Assembly (NCBI RefSeq): GCF_017808105.1
Contig: NZ_JADBHF010000013.1
Coordinates: forward strand, 61,764 to 125,763
Reading direction: 5' to 3'
Source: Brevibacterium renqingii
Lineage (GTDB): Bacteria > Actinomycetota > Actinomycetes > Actinomycetales > Brevibacteriaceae
DNA: 64,000 bases
Positions within the stretch are counted from its first letter, which is position 1. Every line of letters begins with the position of its first letter. Positions 25,607 to 33,978 of the stretch are shown in pieces. The position numbers were made by a program, and so were the translations under genes. The notes under the pieces are model-generated. The model was not told where the DNA came from. It saw nothing but the letters and a program-made list of their open reading frames with translations, and searched no databases.

Positions 25607-26404
25607 ATGACTTCGGATGAGAAAGCCATCAGAGCGCTCGAGGGCTCGGGCCTGCTCGACGTACTCAAATGGGCCGCTCCCGCGGCGTTCAGAGCGACCG
25701 ACCAAATGTATGACGAAGACCAGGGCCACGATCGAGGAGTAGTGGGGTACCTCAACTACAAACACTTCACAAACCGTATTGACCGAGCAACTTCCAACGA
25801 GCAGTACATGCTCGGCAAAGATGTCGATGGCGCCTCAGACGACGTGGTCGGGCGCGGCATCACTCCCGATGAGCTCCACTCGATGCCAGATATTCCAGCC
25901 GGCGCGATTAAACGTAGCAACTATAAAAACTCGCCAGGTTGGACCATTCCGGGCTATCGAGTCCTGCTGCAGTCGTTTTTCCTGGGCGGGATTGACGAGA
26001 TCAAATGGGAACAGCGGAGCAATGCAAAACGTCAAGTTGCTTCACAGCCCTATTCCTATCAAGACGCGCTCTTCGAAGCAGAGGATTTCGGCCTCGAGCT
26101 GCTTGGAGGCATCCCAGACGACGATGCGTTTGACGGTGTGACCCTTGTCGCGGCTCACGCCTTTGATCCAGCGAGCAAGCAGTTCGAGCTCTACATCGGC
26201 CAAAGCAAGAACCCTGAGTTTCGAAATGATTCCTGTTGGTATTGGAAGCTGTCGCTTCTGTCGAGCGGCACTATGATGAGTGTCGCGGGGCAGCCTATTC
26301 CAGCACCAATTCCGAACGACGGTGCCTCAACTGAAGTCGAAGATGTGCCGGTGCGCATCAAGAAGACCACCAAGGACGAGGGGACGGGTTCCATCCATGA
26401 CTGA
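25607..26404 (+). CDS. Unknown protein paired with an XRE-ImmA/IrrE protease
   Basis: 265 residues, family not recognised. It is soluble, with no signal or membrane segment. There are two sections with conserved-looking aromatic content (GVVGYLNYKHFTNRIDRATS; YWKLSLLSSGTMM) and a Lys/Thr/Asp-rich end. The ATG at 25607 is preferred to upstream alternatives because the earlier residues are hydrophobic and poorly coded. Its last eight bases overlap the start of the XRE-ImmA gene, so the two are translated together. Codon use and base composition are visibly AT-richer than the flanking genes, suggesting transfer. By position it could be a toxin or effector controlled by its partner, but no motif proves this. 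Confidence 0.8.
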   Translation: MTSDEKAIRALEGSGLLDVLKWAAPAAFRATDQMYDEDQGHDRGVVGYLNYKHFTNRIDRATSNEQYMLGKDVDGASDDVVGRGITPDELHSMPDIPAGAIKRSNYKNSPGWTIPGYRVLLQSFFLGGIDEIKWEQRSNAKRQVASQPYSYQDALFEAEDFGLELLGGIPDDDAFDGVTLVAAHAFDPASKQFELYIGQSKNPEFRNDSCWYWKLSLLSSGTMMSVAGQPIPAPIPNDGASTEVEDVPVRIKKTTKDEGTGSIHD

Positions 26405-27506
26405 GCGGCGTCGGTCGCTTAATATGCTCACTGCCGCAGCTTCATTCTTCAATGGTGAACGCTTAACCATGGCCCGCCAGCTGGCCGGTCTGAAAAAGTC
26501 ACATCTCGCTTCGTTGATCGAAATGTCACCAGCCTCAGTAACCGCGTGGGAAAGCGGCACCAAACAACCGAATCGGGCAACTGTGGCCAAGCTCGCGTTG
26601 GCACTCCACGTCGAGCCTCAGTTCTTCGGCGGTGGAGCACCCCCGAGGATTAATAGGCCCCATTTCCGTTCTTTGCGTTCAACACCCCAGATCGCAAGAG
26701 ACGGGGCCGAGGCGTTTGGACAATCTGTTGCTGAGCTCGCAGACATGCTGGAAAACGCGGTCGAATTCCCAAATGTTTCTCTACCAGATTTTCCAATCGA
26801 TTCAGAGACTAATTTGATGACTCCGGAAAAGGCCGCACTTGAGACGCGTACCTTCTTTGGCATTTCCGCCGGTCCGGTGCAACACGTAGTGCGTCAAGTA
26901 GAACGCAATGGTGTCGTAGTGGTGTTCAGCGAACCTGGCATGGCGGCGATCGACGCCTATTCCTTTCGCTCTGCGGCCCGTCCCGTAATCGTATTGAATC
27001 CCGTGAAAGACGATTATTACCGTCAGCGATTTGATGTCGCACACGAGTTAGGCCATCTCATCATGCACCACGACGCCGAGCCGGGTGGAAAGATGGCTGA
27101 GGCCCAGGCCAATCGTTTTGCATCCGAATTTCTAATGCCGGCTGCGGAGATCTCTCAGTATCTTCCCTCGTCTACTGCAGGCAAGGCCTGGGCACAACTC
27201 GCCGAAGTGAAAGAGTACTGGGGCGTTAGTCTTGCGGCGCTCCTCTTCCGCGCTCGCTCATTAGACATCATGAGCGACGTTTCCTACCGCAATGCAATGA
27301 TCAGAATGTCACAAAACGGCTGGCGCCGAGCTGAACCTGGCCGGATTTCAACCCTTGAAATGCCGTCAATGTTGCCTCGCGCCAAGGAGCTGCTCAGCGA
27401 CTCGGGCATTGATGCCAACACGTTCCTGGCAGGCTCCGGGTTTCCAGTGAATCTATTTGACGTCGCAACTTCACGAATCCCGAGCACAGCTAGTTCCGAA
27501 TTCTAG
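26397..27506 (+). CDS. XRE helix-turn-helix and ImmA/IrrE-type metalloprotease fusion
   Basis: 369 residues. An XRE-type helix-turn-helix at about 18-72 (RQLAGLKKSHLASLIEMSPASVTAWESG) joins an M78 ImmA/IrrE peptidase domain with the zinc motif HELGHLIMHHD (H216, E217, H220) and the downstream EAQANRFASEFLMP helix. Such fusions act as regulators or antitoxins that cleave repressors or partner proteins, and are common in integrative elements and toxin-antitoxin pairs. The start ATG 26397 overlaps the upstream gene by eight bases. Low GC compared with neighbours. Confidence 0.92.
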   Translation: MTERRRSLNMLTAAASFFNGERLTMARQLAGLKKSHLASLIEMSPASVTAWESGTKQPNRATVAKLALALHVEPQFFGGGAPPRINRPHFRSLRSTPQIARDGAEAFGQSVAELADMLENAVEFPNVSLPDFPIDSETNLMTPEKAALETRTFFGISAGPVQHVVRQVERNGVVVVFSEPGMAAIDAYSFRSAARPVIVLNPVKDDYYRQRFDVAHELGHLIMHHDAEPGGKMAEAQANRFASEFLMPAAEISQYLPSSTAGKAWAQLAEVKEYWGVSLAALLFRARSLDIMSDVSYRNAMIRMSQNGWRRAEPGRISTLEMPSMLPRAKELLSDSGIDANTFLAGSGFPVNLFDVATSRIPSTASSEF

Positions 27507-27899
27507 AGGAGCTGGGCTCGCCTGCCGTGGGCCTGCAATCGCCTCGCTCCGAGCGGATAATCGGCAAGTGTGGACGAACTAGAACGCGAGTAAGCACGAA
27601 AATCCTGGCCTGTGCGAGCTCGGTCGGCACTTGAAGAGCAGCCAGAACCATGGACGAAATTTACGCGTGAAGTGTGCTAAGACGACGGATGAGTTGTGCA
27701 CGGGCATGCAACTCACCCGCTAGCGACACCAAATCCTGGTCTAAGATTTCGACGTCTCGCCGTGCCAGCCCTGTGGGTCGGAACCCGTGCGGTGAGCTCC
27801 TGCGCCAGCCCGACGCCCACAGGACGTCGGTCCCGCGGTGTTTCGTCTTCCCTCGCTGAAGCGGCCGCAGCAGGATGCAAACCCACCCTCCCCAGAAAC
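27507..27899. other. Intergenic region right of the XRE-ImmA cassette
   Basis: About 390 bases without a supportable gene or tRNA. It is a possible junction between the AT-richer cassette and the GC-rich chromosome, but no direct repeat or attachment site was recognised. Confidence 0.4.
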
Positions 27900-29501
27900 T
27901 CACCCTTTGGACATCACAAAAACCGTCACCGAGCTCCCGGCGAGGTCGATCCTCAGCTTCCCATCCCCCGTCTCGTCACTCGGAGCCGGCGACGAACTCG
28001 AGCCAGCCGACGCATTCACCGAGTCCGTCGGCTCCTCCCCACTGAACGGAACATCGGCAGGCAACGGGTTCGCAGGCACCACCTGCGTCGCACTCTTGAC
28101 ATCATTCGACGCCCCATAAACCTGCGCGGCCGAATCGACAGCGAACCCCGAAGGCATCGACAACGTCACAGGATTGCCGCCGACCTTCGCGGCGTCGTTC
28201 GCGTTGATCACCGTCGTCACCAGAGTGCGGCCGTCGTTCTTGACCACGGTGTAGGCGCTCATGTTCCCACCCCCGGAGACCGACGTGCGAGTGAAGTGCC
28301 CGCCCAGGCTGGGCACGAGCAGTCGCAACCCGAGCATGTTCGGACGCACCTGGAACTCATTCGACCGCTGCCCGTGATCGGCCGGATCGCAGATGAGCGA
28401 CATCGGAGCTCCCCCACTGCAGGCTCCGAGCATCGAGTGCATGGCCATGCGTTCGACCCCGAGAGTGGCCGCATAGAGCGTGTAGTCGGCCGCCCACAGC
28501 GCCGAGGCATTCGTCAGTGAGGTGTCGTTCGTGCCCGGGCAGCTCGTCGGCCCGGTCTCTTCGAGCCAAAGCGGCAGGCCTGCGGCGTCAGCTTTGTCCT
28601 TGCCGATGCCGAGGTTCTTCTTCGCCGCCTGCTTCGCCAACGGGTCGATGAGGTTCGCCGCCTGCGGGCCGCGACCGGGCACCTGGGTGGCGTCACAGTC
28701 GTAGAGCTGGTACCAATGCTGCGCGATCGCGGCCTTGTTCTTCACACCAGAGTCTGCGAAGGCCGTCATCCATGCTCCGTCATAGACATCGGGGCCGATG
28801 ATCGGCGCTTCGGGACGTTTCGCATGGATCGCTTTGGCGTACGATTCGAGCTGCTTAACGTATTTGTCCTCGTTCCAACTATCACCACGCACGGCGCCAC
28901 CGGGAACATCGTCGACGGTATACCCGTTCGGTTCGTTTCCGATCCCAAGACCGACAAGGGAATCGCCGAGGATGTCGATCGCGTACGCGGCCATGTCCGC
29001 TCCACGCCTCGGATCGTAGGTGCCTAGGGGAATGCCGATGGTCACCGTAGAACCGGTAGCGTCAACGAGCTTCTTCAGCCTCTTGAAGTCACCAGGAGTG
29101 ATGATGACCTTTTCGCCGTGCTTCGGCTTCTCTCCCTTGGACGTCCAGAACGTCCTCCGGTCGAGGGCATTGCCGGCGAACCGCAGTGCCGGAGACCCGA
29201 GCGCCTTCAGCTGCTCGTCGAGATTGGATTTCGACGGATCGAGCCGAGGGTCGGCCAGATCGGTGGCCTCGAAGGAGACCCCGATGTTGTCAGCTGTGAA
29301 CTCAGGGCCGGTCCGGTCAGCCGTCGCAGTGACAGTTGCAGATTCGCCCGAGGCAGTGTCGACAATCGCCTGTTCGAATTCAGTCGGCGTGGGACTCGGA
29401 TCTGGGTAGGGCGATGAATCATCTGAATCGAACCACGAGCATCCCGACAAAACGAGAGCGAGCGCCACGACGCCGCCCTGGATACTCCTTCTGATGTTCA
29501 C
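27900..29501 (-). CDS. GH79-like glycoside hydrolase lipoprotein
   Basis: 533 residues. A lipoprotein signal with lipobox LSGC (C21) is followed by an acidic Pro/Ser/Thr linker. The catalytic-looking domain resembles clan GH-A family 79 (heparanase/beta-glucuronidase type): IGNEPNG carries the acid/base glutamate (E190) and WLEETGPTS the nucleophile (about E315). The C-terminal beta part is typical of GH79 and ends in an Asp/Ser-rich stretch. It would act on the outer face of the membrane on uronic-acid-containing polymers. Start GTG 29501. Location 4 kb from a polysaccharide locus that should make uronic acids is suggestive, but substrate is inference. Confidence 0.72.
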   Translation of the reverse strand: MNIRRSIQGGVVALALVLSGCSWFDSDDSSPYPDPSPTPTEFEQAIVDTASGESATVTATADRTGPEFTADNIGVSFEATDLADPRLDPSKSNLDEQLKALGSPALRFAGNALDRRTFWTSKGEKPKHGEKVIITPGDFKRLKKLVDATGSTVTIGIPLGTYDPRRGADMAAYAIDILGDSLVGLGIGNEPNGYTVDDVPGGAVRGDSWNEDKYVKQLESYAKAIHAKRPEAPIIGPDVYDGAWMTAFADSGVKNKAAIAQHWYQLYDCDATQVPGRGPQAANLIDPLAKQAAKKNLGIGKDKADAAGLPLWLEETGPTSCPGTNDTSLTNASALWAADYTLYAATLGVERMAMHSMLGACSGGAPMSLICDPADHGQRSNEFQVRPNMLGLRLLVPSLGGHFTRTSVSGGGNMSAYTVVKNDGRTLVTTVINANDAAKVGGNPVTLSMPSGFAVDSAAQVYGASNDVKSATQVVPANPLPADVPFSGEEPTDSVNASAGSSSSPAPSDETGDGKLRIDLAGSSVTVFVMSKG

Positions 29502-29676
29502 TGCAATAACTTTGCCCTCTTCCCCCGGAATCAACAACTTCCACAGTCGCAATTGAGACGCCGCCTGTGCCTTCGAGCCTAGATCCCATGTCCGCATCAC
29601 CTCCCGCCGAGGCGCCCGCCCCGCAGTCATGGCATCGTAGGGGTGGAGATCACGCCACCCGATGAGAGGACCCACT

Positions 29677-30882
29677 GTGCCCGAAAGCTCCGGCAGTTTC
29701 TCCCTCACTCCCGTCCGCGGAGCATTGGGCCTGTCGGTTGCGATGGGCATGGGGCGGTTCTTCTACACCCCGGCGCTGCCGCTCATGGTCGCGGCACTGC
29801 ACTGGAGCTCCGCCCCCGGCGCATGGATCGCTACGTTGAACTACGTCGGCTACTTCATCGGCACTCTCGTCATCGCCCGACGTTGGGTCGAACCCAACCG
29901 GTTCGTCTACCGCCTCAGTCTCATCGTCTCCACCGTGGGGTTGGCCGCGGTCTCCCTCACACCGAACCTGCTGTGGCAGGGCAGCATCCGCACAGTCGCG
30001 GGAATCGCCTCGGGGCTGATCTTCGTGTGCGTGACCCAACGCATTCCCGCGAACTCCCGGAAGCCCCACGACGGCGGCATCTCCTACGGCGGGGTGGGCT
30101 TCGGCATTCTCGTCTCCGGGGCCATCGTGCTCGCCGCCGGCAGCTTCGCCGACTGGCGTCAGCTGTGGCTCATCTGCGCGGCCGTGTCCGCAGTCTTCTC
30201 GATCATCGCATGGACCTGGCCGATCCCCTCCCACATCCCCGCCTCCCCTGCCACGAAGCTGGCGGATCCCCGCCCCGACACCGGCGCAACAACCGAACCC
30301 ACCGCCGCCCTCACCGAGGCGGACTCCCCCTTCGACGCCAACCGCCGCCGAGCCATGGCCATCCTCTCCACCGGCTACTTCTTCCAAGGCGGCGGCTACA
30401 TCATCATCGGCACCTATCTCGTGGTCCTAGCCGGGCCCGTCTTCGGCGAGACTGCCGCCGCCTCGACATGGCTCATCGCTGGGATCGCCACAGCGGCTTC
30501 TCCCCTGACCTGGTCGGCAGTCGCTGCCCGCATCGGCACGGTCAAATCCCTGACTCTCTGTTACTGCCTTCAGGTGTTCGGCGCTCTGCTCGCCGTCTTC
30601 GGTTCTTCCCCCATCGTCCTATTCATCGCTGCGGCCCTCTTCGGATTCACGTTCATCGGGGTCGTCATGATGACGATCGGCGTCGGCACGCAGATGGGAG
30701 TCACGAACGCCTCGGCGAAGCTGACGTCTTGGTACAGCATCGGCCAGATCGTCGGCCCTGCCGTCGTCGCAGCAGCTCTGAGCGAGAACATCGCCGCGGC
30801 CTTCATCGCCTCAGCGATCGCTCTGGCCGTCGCCATGGCCCTGACTCTGACCGGCATTCTCACCGGCAACGTTGACCGCTGA
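29677..30882 (+). CDS. YbfB/YjiJ-type MFS transporter
   Basis: 401 residues with 12 predicted membrane segments and the family opening GLSVAMGMGRFFYTPALPLM. GAGAGG stands before GTG 29677, chosen over ATG 29662. It is divergent from the GH79-like gene, with 175 bases between. Substrate unknown; an export role is possible. Confidence 0.85.
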   Translation: MPESSGSFSLTPVRGALGLSVAMGMGRFFYTPALPLMVAALHWSSAPGAWIATLNYVGYFIGTLVIARRWVEPNRFVYRLSLIVSTVGLAAVSLTPNLLWQGSIRTVAGIASGLIFVCVTQRIPANSRKPHDGGISYGGVGFGILVSGAIVLAAGSFADWRQLWLICAAVSAVFSIIAWTWPIPSHIPASPATKLADPRPDTGATTEPTAALTEADSPFDANRRRAMAILSTGYFFQGGGYIIIGTYLVVLAGPVFGETAAASTWLIAGIATAASPLTWSAVAARIGTVKSLTLCYCLQVFGALLAVFGSSPIVLFIAAALFGFTFIGVVMMTIGVGTQMGVTNASAKLTSWYSIGQIVGPAVVAAALSENIAAAFIASAIALAVAMALTLTGILTGNVDR

Positions 30883-31006
30883 ACCGCACCGAGGTGGCAC
30901 ATACCCGACCTCGCGTGTCAGACTACGAAGGCGATTGCCATTTCAACGATCACATATGTTAAGGCGCTTCTTCCGGGGAGCGCGGCGGAACCGAAGGAGC
31001 GACCCC

Positions 31007-31993
31007 ATGACAGAAGCGCCTGGGATCACCGGCCACTGGGACATCGACCCCACCCACTCTCGACTGGGATTCTCCACTCGCCACGCGATGGTCTCGCGGG
31101 TGCGCGGAGCGTTCAACGAGGTGTCCGGATCGGCCGACATCGCCGAGGACCTCTCGCAGTCGACCGCCACGGTCATCATCGAGACCGCGAGCGTCGACAC
31201 CCGCAGTGAGGACCGCGACAACCACCTGCGTTCGGCGGACTTCTTCGACGTCGAGACCTACCCGGAAATGCGGTTCGTCTCCTCGGCCATCGACGAGGTA
31301 GACGAAGGATCCTTCATCGTCACCGGTGAGCTGACGATCCGCGATATGACGAAGACCGTCTCGGTTCCGCTCGAGCTCATCGGCATCGACACCGATCCCT
31401 TCGGGAACCTCCGCGCCGGCCTCGAGGGCTCCCGGCGCATCGACCGCAAGGACTGGGGCGTGACGTGGAATACGAAGCTCGATTCCGGCGGCGTACTCGT
31501 CAGCGACAAGATCACCCTGGAGTTCGAACTCTCCCTCATCAAGAAGGTCGACGAGGAGGCCCCCACCGATTCTCCCGAGGCCGCCGACCAGGAAGAGACC
31601 TCCACCGTTCCGCCGGCGCCCGCCACCGAGGCGACCTCTGCCCCTGAGGCAGACACCACAGCACCGCAGGCCGCGGCACCGGCGGCCAATGCTCCGGAGA
31701 ACTCCGCTGATGCCCCGGCACCGGAACCCGCTCAGCCGACCCCCGAGGCTCCGGAATCAGTGACCCCGACCCCGGTAGCCGACGAGACTGCCCCTCCGGC
31801 GCCGAAGACCCCGGAGAACGCAGCATCGGTGGCCCCGAACGCAGAACCCGCCGGCACCGAGTTCCCTCCCCCGCCGCCGGTCAAGCCCGCCGAAACACCG
31901 GCTGACAAGCAGGCGGACAAAACTCCCGAGACCAATCAGTCGGATTCGCAGTCGTCCGGGAGCGCGTTCGGAAAGATCTTCGGCCTCCGCTGA
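31007..31993 (+). CDS. YceI-family protein with long Pro/Ala-rich tail
   Basis: 328 residues. Residues 1 to about 185 are a YceI lipocalin-like barrel: HWDIDPTHSRLGFSTRHAMVSRVRG, FFDVETYPEMRF, LTIRDMTKTVSVPLEL. The remaining part, about 190-320, is Pro/Ala/Glu/Thr-rich, low-complexity and probably disordered. No signal peptide is seen. GAAGGAG stands seven bases before the ATG. YceI domains bind isoprenoid-like lipids. The tail is unusual and might be a cell-wall or crowding linker. It ends at the terminator at 32042. Confidence 0.88.
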   Translation: MTEAPGITGHWDIDPTHSRLGFSTRHAMVSRVRGAFNEVSGSADIAEDLSQSTATVIIETASVDTRSEDRDNHLRSADFFDVETYPEMRFVSSAIDEVDEGSFIVTGELTIRDMTKTVSVPLELIGIDTDPFGNLRAGLEGSRRIDRKDWGVTWNTKLDSGGVLVSDKITLEFELSLIKKVDEEAPTDSPEAADQEETSTVPPAPATEATSAPEADTTAPQAAAPAANAPENSADAPAPEPAQPTPEAPESVTPTPVADETAPPAPKTPENAASVAPNAEPAGTEFPPPPPVKPAETPADKQADKTPETNQSDSQSSGSAFGKIFGLR

Positions 31994-32041
31994 GCCCAGC
32001 ACACTTCCGCTGACTCCAGCGGCCCAGCACAGCATTCTTCA

Positions 32042-32081
32042 CCGCGGGTGAGATCGGTACACGAGCCGATCTCACCCGCGG
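32042..32081 (+). terminator. Terminator hairpin after the YceI gene
   Basis: A perfect 16-bp stem (32042-32057 against 32066-32081) with an 8-base loop, followed by the AT-rich ctattattgg. It is 50 bases before the LCP-like gene, so that gene has its own promoter or is read through. Confidence 0.88.
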
Positions 32082-32131
32082 CTATTATTGGGACCATCAC
32101 CGTATGACCTGACAGAGGGAGTGGGGCTGCC

Positions 32132-33055
32132 ATGGCCAAGCCGACGAAGATGGTCTCTGCCATCGGTTCTCTCAAGGACCTCAACACCGCCCGTGCCGAA
32201 TTCGATGACGCGTCGAAGACCATTCCCGCTGAGGCGGCTTTCCCACCCGCCGAGATCCGCCCGGCAGCGGACGATTCCCGCACCCTGATGCTTCGGGTGA
32301 CGAATCCCGGAATCCTCGCCGAGGCGGCCCCGCATTCATCGAGCCAAGGTGACACGTTCGCGGTCATCCACGTTCCCGCCGGCGGCGATTTCGCCGCAGC
32401 TCTCGTTCTTAATCCCTCCACTCAGATCGAGGCAGGTCAGACTTTCGCGACTATCGCCGACGAGGGCGAGTGGCCGGTCGTCGTCGCCATGGTTGAGGAG
32501 TTCCTCGGCATTCGCATCGATCACATAGCCCAGCTCGAGTCGGACGCTCTCGGCCGAGTCATCGACGAGCTCGGCGGCCTCCAGGTGTACAGCCGCGCCG
32601 CTTTCAACGCAGATGGAACCGACTTCGTCGAAGGGACGAACACCCTCGATAGAGCGACATCGGAAGTCTTCACCGCTGCTGACCCCATCGATGATGCAGG
32701 CCAGACACGAACCCGCAATCAGCGCGCAGTTGTCCGGGCTCTCATCCAGGCCCTCAAGTCCGGCGGACTGGTGAAAGACCCGAACAAGGGTGCAGCGGTG
32801 CTCGGACACTTCGCTTCGGGCATCCAGCACAATGCCGAGCTGACCACCGTCGAACTCAGCAAGATCGCCAACACTCTCCGCGCCGTGCAGTCTGACGACG
32901 TCGCAGTGGTGACCGTTCCCACGAACTCGCATCGTGAGGACGATGGCACAGTCGTCGTCGAATTCGACCCCGAGGCAGCGCCGGCACTCAAACAAGCCCT
33001 GGCCCACGATGACTTCGCAGATCTCCTCCGCTACCTAGTATCACTAGGGTACTAA
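32132..33055 (+). CDS. LytR-CpsA-Psr (LCP)-like protein without membrane anchor
   Basis: 307 residues. The stretch IDHIAQLESDALGRVIDELGGLQVYS, the closely following TNTLDRATSEVFTAADPIDDAGQTRTRNQRAVVRALIQAL, resemble the LCP core (D-x-x-D-x-x-GG and the D-x-x-R-x-x-R-Q helix), which ligates glycopolymers to peptidoglycan. There is no N-terminal membrane helix or signal peptide, and some charged residues of active LCP enzymes appear changed, so it may be a non-catalytic relative. Position at the left edge of the polysaccharide locus fits a wall-glycopolymer context. Confidence 0.6.
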   Translation: MAKPTKMVSAIGSLKDLNTARAEFDDASKTIPAEAAFPPAEIRPAADDSRTLMLRVTNPGILAEAAPHSSSQGDTFAVIHVPAGGDFAAALVLNPSTQIEAGQTFATIADEGEWPVVVAMVEEFLGIRIDHIAQLESDALGRVIDELGGLQVYSRAAFNADGTDFVEGTNTLDRATSEVFTAADPIDDAGQTRTRNQRAVVRALIQALKSGGLVKDPNKGAAVLGHFASGIQHNAELTTVELSKIANTLRAVQSDDVAVVTVPTNSHREDDGTVVVEFDPEAAPALKQALAHDDFADLLRYLVSLGY

Positions 33056-33978
33056 CTCCCGCCTCGAACTCTCGGGTCTCAACAGCTCCTCACCTAAAGT
33101 GCTCAAGTCCATGCAATATCGCCTATATTTCCGGCGTCTCGCAACCGGACAGAGGCGATTTACAATCGCACATTCACGATGCTGTTACATTAATCTCCGA
33201 GCAATAGCCGGCCCCTACGTTTCATAAACGGTTGCGACCATGACCATCGCGAACAACACGTCGAGCCGGAGACCAGCCAAAATATCGGTCTCTAATGTGC
33301 CGAATCCCCTCCGTCCGGGTCCAAGTTCTACGCCTTCGATCAAGATTGTGGCACACCAAACCAAAAATTGAGCGATACAACGAGTTCTTCATCATCCGGC
33401 GACCACACCCGCGACGGACTACACGCTGCCAAATATTGAAATACACGAAGCCTCGGCTTGGGCTCCGCGGATGCTTCCAGACCGGCAAATGGCCGATTGG
33501 CAAGTCGAACACGGACGAGAGGAGGAGGATGGATAGTCACTTGGACCGTCGAGCACATGGGTTGAGTTAGTCTGTCTCACGCTAAGAACTCACCACTATA
33601 CGAGATTGCGAACGCCACCATCACTCGATCACAGCACAATTAAACTCCGTTGACTCCGCGCCAAGCTGGCTCGATGATGCCCGATGCGGTGACAAATAGA
33701 TACGGGCAGCGTGCGAGAACATTTCCTCAGCTCATGGGCACGGCTATTCGCTCAAGTTGAACTACCTAAGCAAACAGAGCAGCTCGAACGCGCGCTGGGA
33801 CACTACGGCCAAAGACATGAGCTCGGCGAACCATATCCGGAACCATACCCCAGGAACACCGGCAAAAGGCCATCCCAAACATGCAAGACGCTCAAACTGC
33901 ATGCGGTATTACGACTGTACTTCACCAGGCCGACAACTGGTAGAATTACAACTAATAATAATACTTAAACTGGGCTAC
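33056..33978. other. Gene-poor, AT-richer gap at the left border of the polysaccharide locus
   Basis: About 920 bases with only short, unconvincing reading frames. Composition becomes clearly AT-richer towards 33978, and the end contains a run of aataataata-like sequence at about 33950-33965, likely the promoter zone of the gene at 33979. No insertion sequence end or tRNA was recognised. Confidence 0.45.

Noticed and set aside
27661..27903. Possible small gene or tRNA beside the XRE-ImmA cassette
   Set aside because: No cloverleaf could be drawn and the translation has no motif.
33757..33978. Longer N-terminus for the asparagine-synthase-like protein
   Set aside because: The extra 74 residues are of non-coding character and do not align with the paralogue; ATG 33979 fits the alignment.
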